In this document: positions 42,508-50,598 of the stretch, piece after piece
Layout: every line of letters starts with the position of its first letter
How positions within the stretch are numbered: the first letter of the stretch is position 1
Assembly (NCBI RefSeq): GCF_001590865.1
Contig: NZ_BBUY01000012.1
Location: forward strand, 1 to 64,000
Source of the DNA: Streptomyces sp. NBRC 110611
GTDB taxonomy: Bacteria > Actinomycetota > Actinomycetes > Streptomycetales > Streptomycetaceae
Direction of reading: 5' to 3'
DNA length: 64,000 nucleotides
Translations under genes and position numbers: made by a program
Notes under the pieces: model-generated
What the model was told of the DNA's origin: nothing
The model's input: the letters and a program-made list of their open reading frames with translations, nothing else
The model's database searches: none

Positions 42508-42929
42508 CGAAGGGCATCGGTTACAGCCAGGGCAACGTTCGCTCCCGAGTCGTCGCCGGACAAGGGGCGTTGACCGGTCCGCGCCCGAATCAAGGACGCC
42601 AGGAGCTCCGCCTCCCCCTCCTGCTTCTGCTCCGTGGTGTAATTCACCCGGCCCAGGACGCGCTTCACCATCTCCGGGTCGAGGGTGGGTAGTAGGCGCC
42701 CGACGAGCGAGCCGCCCGAGTCCAAACCCTGCGTGGGCCCACCCAGAATGTGACCAGGCTCAGCAAGATGATGTGCTCGGAATCGCAGTCGGGACGTAGT
42801 GGGTTCGTAGCAGATGTAGTCGGCTTCTTGTGTGGTGTGGACGAGGGTGAGGTGGGGGGCCGGCCCCGGTGTGCGGCGAGCGCCTGCCCCTGTCGTGCTC
42901 GATGGGCACCTCTTCACGAGAAGTAACAA
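42495..42929 (-). pseudogene. Inactivated ImmA/IrrE-like protein, missing the metal-binding His
   Basis: Residues 37-144 resemble actinobacterial proteins annotated as toxin or regulator components next to MAB_1171c genes: ADYICYEPTTSRLRFRAHHLA, EPGHILGG, and LDPEMVKRVLGRVNYTTEQKQEGEAELLASLI. Such proteins have a HELGH zinc motif at the point where this one reads AEPGH, so the first zinc His is lost. The first 35 residues do not look related. Likely a relic, consistent with the truncated downstream partner. Confidence 0.5.
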
Positions 42930-43052
42930 CGAGGGCCCGGGCGCGTGCTGCGGCCGGGCCTGGTGAGGGACGATTCGGTGCCGCCGGTGGTGTGCGGAGT
43001 GCAGAGAGGAATCTGTTCGAAGGTGACCGGTGCTCTGGCATATCGTCGCCAG

Positions 43053-43382
43053 GTGTCATCTTTCGCCAGAGAACAGCATGTCGGTGCCCCGGAAGCACGA
43101 ACCGAGGATGCTCTTCGCCTGTCCGCCAGTCCGGACGACATCGGGCACCTTGTGTGCTGCCGGGCGCTCTCCTGGCGCACCGCTTTCTGCGGAGCCGAGG
43201 GGGACACGATCAATCCGGCTCCCGAGTTGGTGTGCACGATGTGCGTGGAACAGGCCGAGGCCATGTGGCCGGGCATTTTGGCGGACCCGGAAGCGTTCTG
43301 TCCTGTCGATGGCCAGCCATGCCCGGATGAGCACGAGATCGACCTGCGCATCGCGTGGGAGACGGGTCCCCCGGCGCCGTAG
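43053..43382 (+). CDS. Small cysteine-rich, probably zinc-binding protein
   Basis: A 109-residue protein whose C-terminal 75 residues are convincing: HLVCCRALSWRTAFCGAEGD, LVCTMCVEQAEAMWPG and FCPVDGQPCPDEHEIDLRIA. Seven cysteines, including a CxxC, suggest one or two metal sites. Similar small Streptomyces proteins (HLVCC.. WRTAFCG.E, CPVDG.PCPDEHD.D.RIA) are familiar but have no known function. Start at the GTG 43053 is uncertain; a TATCGT -10-like box just upstream could give a leaderless message. Frames further upstream look less natural. Confidence 0.65.
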   Translation: MSSFAREQHVGAPEARTEDALRLSASPDDIGHLVCCRALSWRTAFCGAEGDTINPAPELVCTMCVEQAEAMWPGILADPEAFCPVDGQPCPDEHEIDLRIAWETGPPAP

Positions 43383-43703
43383 CACTGGATCAGAGCTCTG
43401 CGCCACCTTGTTCCGATTCTCGCGCCGGCGAACCTGGTCCTAGGCGGAAGCAGCGTGATGATCGAACCAGTCCCGAGAAGCCGCCCACTCCGCGGCCGAG
43501 CCGGCCTGCTGTAGACCGGCCGAAACAGCCCCGCCAAGGCCACACGCAACCTTGCCGGGGCTGCCTCATACCCGCAGAGGACTGGAGGAGTGGTGATCCA
43601 CGCGGGTAGCAAACGAGGCCCGCCCAGGACCCTTCATACGGAAGGTGGCGAAGAAGAGTCCCGATGCCGGGCCAGTGGCTCGGACAACCGGGACTCTTTC
43701 TCG
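43383..43703. other. Gap between convergent genes, no gene seen
   Basis: Reading frames here lack family resemblance and ribosome sites. Short runs such as GCCGGCC and CCGGTC occur but no convincing hairpin. Confidence 0.5.
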
Positions 43704-43961
43704 TTAATGATCTTTCTTGCCGTCCTCGTTGCAGCCCATGCTGGAACCGATCGGGCTGGACTGTGCGCCCGGGGAGCCTTCGCCGTTCAGCAAGTTGCCA
43801 AGGAGGCCGTTGAGGATGCCGATCTGGCCGAGGATGTCGATGTTGAAGTCGTGTTGCTTGCAGAAGCCGCCTTCTCCGCCGGCGTAGGCGTTGCCGGTAC
43901 CGAGGAAGCTGACACTGCCGAGAATGGCAGCCACGGCGGCTGCCCTGTAGAGCTTGCGCAT
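43704..43961 (-). CDS. Small secreted protein, 85 residues
   Basis: Signal peptide MRKLYRAAAVAAILGSVSFLGTGNAYA, then a mature part with two cysteines (GFCKQHDFNIDILGQIG and SMGCNEDGKKDH) that could form one disulfide, and a hydrophobic Ile/Leu/Asn-rich centre (ILGQIGILNGLLGNLLNGEG). The ATG at 43961 follows GGAGGAG. Small exported proteins with this ILGQ.GLLNGLLGN pattern are common in Streptomyces, but I know of no function. It lies immediately after the NRPS-MbtH operon on the same strand (64 bp), perhaps by chance. Confidence 0.72.
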   Translation of the reverse strand: MRKLYRAAAVAAILGSVSFLGTGNAYAGGEGGFCKQHDFNIDILGQIGILNGLLGNLLNGEGSPGAQSSPIGSSMGCNEDGKKDH

Positions 43962-44025
43962 CTCTCCTCCATCAAGGGAACCGTTGCGATCTGTGAAAGA
44001 TCGACTTCGAGCAGTGATGTGGAGA

Positions 44026-44301
44026 TTAATATGACAATAGGACCGATGCTGGTCGGTGCTGGCATTCGGCGTACACCGCAGGCCGGCCGGATGACGGATC
44101 GACCGCGCCCGCTGCATCCCGTATGTCCGTCCGGTTGTGGAGGATGTGATCCAGGCACGCCTGGCGGCTGTCCGGGCCCAGTACCGTGGCCCAGCCCTCG
44201 GGGCGGTCGATGAAGGACGGCCACAGCGAGTGCTGTCCCTCGTCGTTGACCAGTACGTAGAAACTGCCGGTGGCGTCCTCGAAGGGATTGATGCGCGTCA
44301 T
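44026..44301 (-). CDS. MbtH-like NRPS accessory protein, with altered C-terminus
   Basis: A 91-residue protein that helps adenylation domains fold and work. The core NDEGQHSLWPSFIDRPEGWA then TVLGPDSRQACLDHI matches the MbtH signature N-x-E-x-Q-x-S-x-W-P...P-x-G-W. The final conserved W-x-D-x-R-P is NRTDIRD here, so the third tryptophan and the terminal proline are missing. It is about 20 residues longer than usual. The start at 44301 has GAGAGG upstream. It follows the NRPS by 50 bp and presumably serves it. Confidence 0.9.
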   Translation of the reverse strand: MTRINPFEDATGSFYVLVNDEGQHSLWPSFIDRPEGWATVLGPDSRQACLDHILHNRTDIRDAAGAVDPSSGRPAVYAECQHRPASVLLSY

Positions 44302-44351
44302 GGGGATATGGCCTCTCTCGTGGGTGGCGGCGGTCTTGGACCGGCACGCCG

Positions 44352-47300
44352 TCAGCTCCGGTCGGTGCCCGGGGCGGGGCAGTCGTGCGCCGCGAGGCGG
44401 TCGGTCACGATCCGGGCCAGCTCCCGCGCCTGGTGTTTGACGAAGTAGTGGCCCGCTCCCGGGATGACGGACAGCTCGACTTCGGAGGCGAAGTGCTTCC
44501 AGGCGAGATGGCCGCTCTCGAAGCCCTCGGTGGCCTCGTCCGCGCTCCCGATCACCACGTGCACCACGGCCTCCAGCTGGCGCCCCCATCCGGTGCGCGC
44601 CGCGGCCTGGAAGCGGGCGCCCTGCACCATGTCGTGGCGTACGACGTTGAGGACGGTGCGCAGGTCTGTGTCGTCGAGGGCCCCTTCGAAGCCGCCCAGC
44701 GAGCTCAGATAGGCGTGCAGTGAGGCGTCGGAGCGCGTGCCCGCCGTGTCCGGCAAGGATTCCGGGTCGGGGTGGGGTAGCGCCGCACCGACGAAGACGA
44801 GTTCGGGTGTCCGGCCTTGCCGCTCCAGTTCCCGTGCCACCAGCAGGGTCAGGGTCGAGCCCGCGCAGTGCCCGTACAGGGCGAATGGTCCGGTGACCGA
44901 CGTGGTGAGCTCTGCGACGATGCGTTCGGCAGCTTCCTCCCAGGTCAGCAGCGGCTCATCGGGTATGGAGGGGTCGTGGCCCGGCAGTCCTGCCGCCAGC
45001 AACTCGATGTGGGCGGGCAGCTGATCGGCGAGCGGCTGGTATGCGGTCGCGGCTCCGCCACCGTAAGGAATGCACACCAATGTCAGCGCGATGTCCCGCT
45101 CTCCGTCGGGCGTCAGCCGGTTCAGTATGGGGCGCTCGCCGTCGGACTCGGCCAGCGTCCGCATCCGCTCGGCGAGCGCCTGAGGAGTGGGGTGCTGGAA
45201 GACGTCGACCACCGACAGCCCCTGGTCGAGGCGGCGGGCGATGCGGACCGCCTTGAACGAGTCCCCACCGAGGTCGAAGAAGCTGTCCTCGATACCGATC
45301 CCGGGAGCGCCCAGCAGCTCACTGAACGCCTCGGTCACCTGGCGCTCCACCGGATCGCGTGGTGGCGTGGCACTGTGCGCCCGGATCCTGGTGGGCTCGG
45401 GCAGCGCTCTGCGGTCCAGCTTCCCGTTGGCGGTGAGCGGGAGTTCTTCCAGCGCCACCACGGCCGCGGGAACCATGTGGGAGGGCAGCCGCTCGGCGAG
45501 GGCGGCGCGCAGTCGGGCCGGTTCGCATGCGGCGACGCTCTCCGGCACCACATATCCGGTCAGTGCGGCGTCACCGACGGCGTCCTTGCGTACCACTACC
45601 CGGCCGTCCCGCACTCCGGGCAGTGCCCGGAGTTCCGCCTCGATCTCGCCGGGTTCGATACGGAAGCCGCGGACCTTCACCTGCTCGTCGGCGCGTCCCA
45701 GGTACTCCAGGCGTCCGTCCGCCGTCCAGCGGGCCAGGTCGCCCGACCGGTAGAGACGGGATCCCGGAGGGCCGTACGGGTTGGCGACGAAGCGCTCGGC
45801 GGACAACTCGGGACGGTTCAGATACCCCCGGGCCACCTGCTCGCCCGCCACATACATCTCGCCCGTCACCCCGACGGGAGCCGGCTGCAGACCGCTGTCC
45901 AGGACGTACACCCGAAGCCCGGGCAGCCCGGTGCCGATCAGGCTGCCCGGCTGCCGCGCGGCCGTGACCTCGTCCAGCGCGACATGGCTGACGTGGACGG
46001 TGGTCTCGGTGATGCCGTACATGTTCACCAGCACCGGGGCATCGTCGCCGTGCCGCGCATACCAGTCCGCCAGCCGGCCCAGGTCCAGGGCCTCGCCGCC
46101 GAAGACCACGTAGCGCAGTGCGAGCCGGTCACCGAGTGCCGGGGCGTCCTGGTCGGCCTGCATCAACTGGTAGAAGGCGGACGGTGTCTGGCTGAGTACG
46201 GTGACACGCTCGGCCACCAGCAGGGCGAGGAAATCCTGCGGGGAGCGGCTGTCGGCGTACGAGACCACCACCAGCCTCCCGCCGTGCAGCAGCGGCCCCC
46301 ACAACTCCCAGACGGAGAAGTCGAAGGCAGAGGAGTGGAACATGGTCCACACGTCGTCGGCACGGAACGTGAAGAGCCTCGCGGTGCCGGTGAACAGTGC
46401 GGCGACGTTGCGGTGCGGCACCACAACGCCTTTGGGGCGTCCGGTGGAACCCGACGTGTAGATGACATAGGCCGGGTGGTCCGGTGTCAGCGCAGGGGTA
46501 CGTTCCTCGGCCCGGAGGTCGGCGGCGGGCAGTGACGCGGCCGCGGTGCGCACCGCGGGGTCGTCCAGCAGCAGGACGGGCACGTCGGACGCCGGTAGTC
46601 GGTCGGCCGTCCCGCCGGTGGTGAGCAGGAGCTCGGGGGTTGCGTCGCCGAGGATGTAGGCGATGCGGTCGGCCGGGTAATCGGGGTCGACGGGAACATA
46701 GGCCGCTCCGCTCTTCACTACCGCGAGCAGCGCGACGATCAGCTCCGCCGAGCGGGGCAGCGCGACGGCCACCAAGCGCTCGGGGCCCGCGCCCCGCTCG
46801 ACGAGCAGCCGGGCCAGCTGGTTGGCCTGCGCGTTCACCTCCTCGTACGTCAGCGAGGTTGCGCCGGAAGTGACCGCGGGGGCGTGTGGGGAGCGCCGCA
46901 CCTGCGCTTCGAAGAGCTCGGCGAGCGTCGAGGACGGCACCTCGTCGGCCGGATTCCCGCCCTGGCTCCACTCCGCCACCAGACGCTTGCGTTCGTCGGC
47001 GTCGAGCATGTCGGTGACGCCAACCGGCTGTGAGGGGGCAGCGATGGCTTGTTGGAGGAAGGTGGCGAAGTGTTCACGATGGCGCCGGATCTCGTCGGTG
47101 CCGTAGACCGCCGGGTTGGCGTCGATGTGGACGCGCAGGGTCTGCGGCAGGTCGTGCACCGTGAAGATCAGATCGTCGACCGGGCCGAGCGTGAGGTTGC
47201 GGAGCGCGCCGCAGTGTGCGCCGAACGAGAGGTTGTAGTTGAAGGGGAGCACGTTGACCTGTGGGCCGAACACCCGTCCGGCGTCCCCTAATCGTCCCAG

Positions 47301-48317
47301 GTCACGGCGGAGATCCTCGTATCGGTAACGCTGGTGACGCAGTGCCTTGCCGGCTTCCTCACCCACCTGTCGCACAAGGTCGGCGCAGCTCATCTGCGGG
47401 CGGACCGCCAGCCGCAGCGGGACGATGTTCGATGCCATACCCGGTGTGTTGCGCGCCGCGGGGCCGCGGCTGGGGACGGGCAGCCCGAGCACGATGTCGT
47501 CGGCGCCGGTCAGGCGGTGGACGTAGGCGGCGGTGACGGCGATGATCACCCGCGGCCAGGTGGTCCGGAGCTCACGTGCCAGCTCGCGCAGGGCGGCCCG
47601 CTCGACGGCCGGTACGTCGAAGGCCTCCCGCAGGAGTTCGCCGGCGACCGGCGCGGTGCGCTCCGAGAGGCTGACCACGTCCAGTAGGCCGGCCATGCGC
47701 TCCCGCCAGAACTCCCGGTCCACGGCACGTCTTTCGGAATCGCGGTAGCCACGGTCCTCGTCCACCAGATCCCGCAGCCGGCCAAAGGGAGAGGCGGGTA
47801 CGGACTCCCCCTTGGCGAGCGCGGTGTAGACCGCGGCGGCCCGCTGGGCCACGAGCGAGGTGCTCAGCCCGTCGAAAACCAGGTGATGCCATCGCTGGTA
47901 CCACAGGTGCCGATGCGGCGACACGCTGAGGATGGCATGGGTGAACAGCGGCCCGCGGCACGGGTCGAGGGGCTTCTCCAGGTCGGCGTGCATCCACCTC
48001 TCGGCAGCGCCTTCCGGGTCGGCTGCGGCGCTCAGGTCGAGCAGTTCGATCGGGATGTCCTGTACGTCCCGAGGCCGCTCGACGCGCTGTAATGGACCGT
48101 TGTCGTGCTCCGCCCCCAGTATGTGCGGTGCCTCGGACTCGAAGAGGGTGCGGCGCACAGCGTCCCGGAGGAGCGGGACATCGACGGGCCCATCGATCTC
48201 GAAGCAGTTCGTGATGGCGTAGAACGGATTGTCCGGAGCGAATTGCTGTGCGTACCAGATCCCCGACTGTGCGGCGGTCAGGGGCAGTTGGGCATCTCGA
48301 TCAGTTGTTGTTCCCAT
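44352..48317 (-). CDS. Single-module NRPS, C-A-T-TE, probable threonine specificity
   Basis: A 1321-residue synthetase. The condensation domain (about 1-440) has the HHLVFDG catalytic motif near 145-151 in our numbering. The adenylation domain (about 470-960) has YTSGSTGRPKG and YGITETTVH. Reading the ten-residue pocket against GrsA gives approximately D-F-W-S-V-G-M-V-H-K, close to the published threonine code D-F-W-N-I-G-M-V-H-K. The carrier has LGGDSF (Ser near 1014), and a thioesterase with GHCAGS ends the chain. A C domain at the very N-terminus implies an acyl or aminoacyl donor from outside. Start at 48317; no clear ribosome site. The MbtH-like gene follows. Confidence 0.92.
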   Translation of the reverse strand: MGTTTDRDAQLPLTAAQSGIWYAQQFAPDNPFYAITNCFEIDGPVDVPLLRDAVRRTLFESEAPHILGAEHDNGPLQRVERPRDVQDIPIELLDLSAAADPEGAAERWMHADLEKPLDPCRGPLFTHAILSVSPHRHLWYQRWHHLVFDGLSTSLVAQRAAAVYTALAKGESVPASPFGRLRDLVDEDRGYRDSERRAVDREFWRERMAGLLDVVSLSERTAPVAGELLREAFDVPAVERAALRELARELRTTWPRVIIAVTAAYVHRLTGADDIVLGLPVPSRGPAARNTPGMASNIVPLRLAVRPQMSCADLVRQVGEEAGKALRHQRYRYEDLRRDLGRLGDAGRVFGPQVNVLPFNYNLSFGAHCGALRNLTLGPVDDLIFTVHDLPQTLRVHIDANPAVYGTDEIRRHREHFATFLQQAIAAPSQPVGVTDMLDADERKRLVAEWSQGGNPADEVPSSTLAELFEAQVRRSPHAPAVTSGATSLTYEEVNAQANQLARLLVERGAGPERLVAVALPRSAELIVALLAVVKSGAAYVPVDPDYPADRIAYILGDATPELLLTTGGTADRLPASDVPVLLLDDPAVRTAAASLPAADLRAEERTPALTPDHPAYVIYTSGSTGRPKGVVVPHRNVAALFTGTARLFTFRADDVWTMFHSSAFDFSVWELWGPLLHGGRLVVVSYADSRSPQDFLALLVAERVTVLSQTPSAFYQLMQADQDAPALGDRLALRYVVFGGEALDLGRLADWYARHGDDAPVLVNMYGITETTVHVSHVALDEVTAARQPGSLIGTGLPGLRVYVLDSGLQPAPVGVTGEMYVAGEQVARGYLNRPELSAERFVANPYGPPGSRLYRSGDLARWTADGRLEYLGRADEQVKVRGFRIEPGEIEAELRALPGVRDGRVVVRKDAVGDAALTGYVVPESVAACEPARLRAALAERLPSHMVPAAVVALEELPLTANGKLDRRALPEPTRIRAHSATPPRDPVERQVTEAFSELLGAPGIGIEDSFFDLGGDSFKAVRIARRLDQGLSVVDVFQHPTPQALAERMRTLAESDGERPILNRLTPDGERDIALTLVCIPYGGGAATAYQPLADQLPAHIELLAAGLPGHDPSIPDEPLLTWEEAAERIVAELTTSVTGPFALYGHCAGSTLTLLVARELERQGRTPELVFVGAALPHPDPESLPDTAGTRSDASLHAYLSSLGGFEGALDDTDLRTVLNVVRHDMVQGARFQAAARTGWGRQLEAVVHVVIGSADEATEGFESGHLAWKHFASEVELSVIPGAGHYFVKHQARELARIVTDRLAAHDCPAPGTDRS

Positions 48318-48432
48318 GGGCGTGAAGCCTATGGCTCCGCAATCTTGGCCGCTCGCGAATGCCCCGGGCTGCGGCTCACGTCTCACCTCTCACGTCTCAC
48401 GGAGGACGCGGACGGCCGGCTCAGTCGATACT

Positions 48433-49062
48433 TCAGCCGCCTGTGATGTCGCCGATGATGTGGGCGATGACCCAGATCGCCCAGGCCAGGGGCAGCAGAG
48501 CAACGTAGGACACCGCTCTCCGCAGCACGGGCGTGCCCGGATCCAGCTGCTGCCCCGGCTGCCCCGGAGCAGGCTCGGTGAGCTTGTTCAGCTTGGTCCT
48601 CGCCAGAGCGTTCCAGATCAGTGTGAACGGCGTGAAGAACACCAGCGAGAACGGGCTCCACCACCCCAGTGCCAGCGTCGCTGCGGTCATCTGCCGGAAC
48701 ACCGCGGTGCCGCACGTCCGGCAGAACGGCCCCTCCAGTTTTTGGAAGCGCATCATGATCAAGAGGCCCTGATGCGCGCGAACGGTCACGGTCGCGGCCG
48801 GCATCGCCCCGCATATTCGACAGAAGCCCTTCTGGGGAGCCGCATACGGAAGTCCCGGCTGGGCCGGGGTCCCTGGCCACCCATGGGCATATCCCTGCGC
48901 TTGCATGGGCGCCGGCGCCTGCGCCTGCCCGGGCACCCCGTACGGCTGCTGCGGCGGCACCGCCTGCCAGGCTCCCTGCCCTTGCTGCACTCCCGGCCCC
49001 GGGCCGTACGAATTCCCGTACGCACCCGGCGAAGGTGTAGAAGGTGTAGCAGGTGTACTCAC
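48433..49062 (-). CDS. Zinc-ribbon-like membrane protein with Pro/Gln/Gly-rich N-terminus
   Basis: A 209-residue protein. The first 75 residues are low-complexity (GPGPGVQQGQGAWQAVPPQQ). Two CxxC pairs follow (FCRICGAM and FCRTCGTAVF), then helices TAATLALGWWSPFSLVFFTPF and AVSYVALLPLAWAIWVIAHII. The two CxxC pairs suggest a cytoplasmic zinc site at the membrane. GTG start at 49062 after GGGGAA. Such proteins are common in Streptomyces, with no known role. Confidence 0.8.
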   Translation of the reverse strand: MSTPATPSTPSPGAYGNSYGPGPGVQQGQGAWQAVPPQQPYGVPGQAQAPAPMQAQGYAHGWPGTPAQPGLPYAAPQKGFCRICGAMPAATVTVRAHQGLLIMMRFQKLEGPFCRTCGTAVFRQMTAATLALGWWSPFSLVFFTPFTLIWNALARTKLNKLTEPAPGQPGQQLDPGTPVLRRAVSYVALLPLAWAIWVIAHIIGDITGG

Positions 49063-49499
49063 GCGTTCCCCGTTTCCATCAGGCCTTCTGCATGTTCTAC
49101 GTGTCCGGCGTCGACTGCCCAGTCAGCACCGCCGGGAGATACAACCCCAAAGCCGCTGACCTCGCAACATCAGCAAGGCGGCCGAAGCCTGTCCGGCGAG
49201 CTGCTCGGGCGGCGGTGTGGGCGACCGGCCTGGACTGACTCCACGGCCAGCCGACAGTCGGAATCCTCTTGTATTTCGTTAATTGATAGGGGATTGGGGC
49301 TTGATGGTCTGCTGGGGCTGAAGTGCTGTCAGGGTGGGGTCCCCGTGCGGTAGCCTGGCCTTGCAGTCCTATCCGCTGGAGGGGGATCCGTGGAGATCGA
49401 ACAGCTGCTCGCATTATCGGGTGCTGGACTTTGGATTCCGGCCTTGGTTCGGATGGGGCTTCGGCGGATGGCTTGCTGTCAAACGGTCAACCTCGCAGG
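49063..49499. other. Gap without a clear gene
   Basis: Two short frames are open (one from a GTG near 49389 beginning MEIEQLLALSGAGLW) but none keeps a family pattern to a stop. If the latter is real, a frameshift would be needed to join it to the next gene. Confidence 0.45.
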
Positions 49500-49826
49500 G
49501 TGTTTAATGCCGATCACCTGAATGCCTCCTTTGGAGGTGCTGGCGGGGGCGTTGGTCTGGCCGCGTTCTCCGACAACCTTGGCAGCGATACCGTTGCGGG
49601 AAAGATATTTCTGTACCTTGCTCCGGTGGGAGCCGTGGCGTTCGCGATCCTCATGAGTTGGATCTTCGTGAAGCTTGAGCAGCGCGAGATTCGCAATCAG
49701 AATGCGAAGGCGATTGCGACAGTGGAGATGGAACTTGGCAGTCAGGGCATCTCGCTGGAGCGTAAGCAGGAACTACAGCAAATTCTCAAGTCGCTGAAGG
49801 ACGAGAAGATCGCTCATCGGCTTTAG
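49500..49826 (+). CDS. Small single-helix membrane protein with C-terminal coiled coil
   Basis: A protein of about 108 residues with GKIFLYLAPVGAVAFAILMSWIFV as the membrane helix, then a charged helix (IATVEMELGSQGISLERKQELQQILKSLKDE) likely to coil. The layout is like small TRADD-N-associated membrane proteins. The start is uncertain: GTG at 49500 has AGG directly next to it. Base composition is less GC-rich than its neighbours (many AAT/GAG/AAG codons in the last third), which hints at recent transfer. Confidence 0.6.
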   Translation: MFNADHLNASFGGAGGGVGLAAFSDNLGSDTVAGKIFLYLAPVGAVAFAILMSWIFVKLEQREIRNQNAKAIATVEMELGSQGISLERKQELQQILKSLKDEKIAHRL

Positions 49827-49971
49827 GGGGGATCCAGGTAGGGGGGATCCAGGGCGGCGCAGGCGGCGTGGGGCGTGCCTGTGGGTGTTCTGGGTTGCTG
49901 TTCACTCGTGAGAGGTAGGCGGGTGTCGGGTAGCCCTCTGGCGGGAGCTGCGACTGGCACGCTGTGGTGGC

Positions 49972-50469
49972 ATGACCACTACCAGCAACAGTGCGATCCT
50001 CGAAGAGTTCCGGCGTATGGACGCCGACGGCGACGGAGTCGTCGACCTCGCCGACTTTCTGCGTGCGCCACGTAAGCTCCTCGCCGCCCTCGACATTCCG
50101 GAGGACGCCCCCAAGGCCCAGGCCCTGATCCGGGCCAACGAGACGCAGTGGGAGTCGTTCCTCTTCCTGGGGGACGCCGACCGCGACGGGCGCCTGACCT
50201 CTGACGAGTATGTGACCACCCGCACCTCACCCGAGTTCCGTTCCCCGAAGCGGCCGGGCAAGGGCGAGGTCTGCCAGACCCTCTTCGCCGTGCTCGACGG
50301 TGACGACGACGGCAGCATCAGCCAGGACGAGTTTCTCCGGGCGGCCGACTTCCTGTGCATGCCGCCTGCCGAGGCGTCGACCTACTTTGCGACGCTCGAC
50401 AGCGACAAGGACGGACAGCTGAGCGACAAGGAGTTCCTGAAGGCGGTCAGGCGCTTCTACACGAGCTGA
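49972..50469 (+). CDS. EF-hand calcium-binding protein, four loops
   Basis: A 165-residue calmodulin-like protein. Four canonical loops are seen: DADGDGVVDLADF (about residues 17-29), DADRDGRLTSDEY, DGDDDGSISQDEF and DSDKDGQLSDKEF. Each carries acidic residues at loop positions 1, 3, 5 and 12. It is similar in outline to Streptomyces calerythrin/CalA-type proteins that buffer or sense calcium. The ATG at 49972 lacks a strong ribosome site. A large bidirectional hairpin follows. Confidence 0.9.
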   Translation: MTTTSNSAILEEFRRMDADGDGVVDLADFLRAPRKLLAALDIPEDAPKAQALIRANETQWESFLFLGDADRDGRLTSDEYVTTRTSPEFRSPKRPGKGEVCQTLFAVLDGDDDGSISQDEFLRAADFLCMPPAEASTYFATLDSDKDGQLSDKEFLKAVRRFYTS

Positions 50470-50504
50470 ATCACCAGCGCGCCGGGCACGGCCGGAGAAG
50501 CGCA

Positions 50505-50546
50505 GCACAGCACGGCCGGAGGCGGCTGCCACCGGCCGTGCTGTGC
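50505..50546. terminator. Strong bidirectional hairpin between EF-hand gene and P450
   Basis: GCACAGCACGGCCGG (50505-50519) pairs perfectly with CCGGCCGTGCTGTGC (50532-50546), loop 12 bases. It can stop transcription from both convergent genes. Confidence 0.88.
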
Positions 50547-50598
50547 CGCGCGGTTGGTCAGGACGGTGCGTCGTGGATAAGGACGGTCCTGTGGTGGG

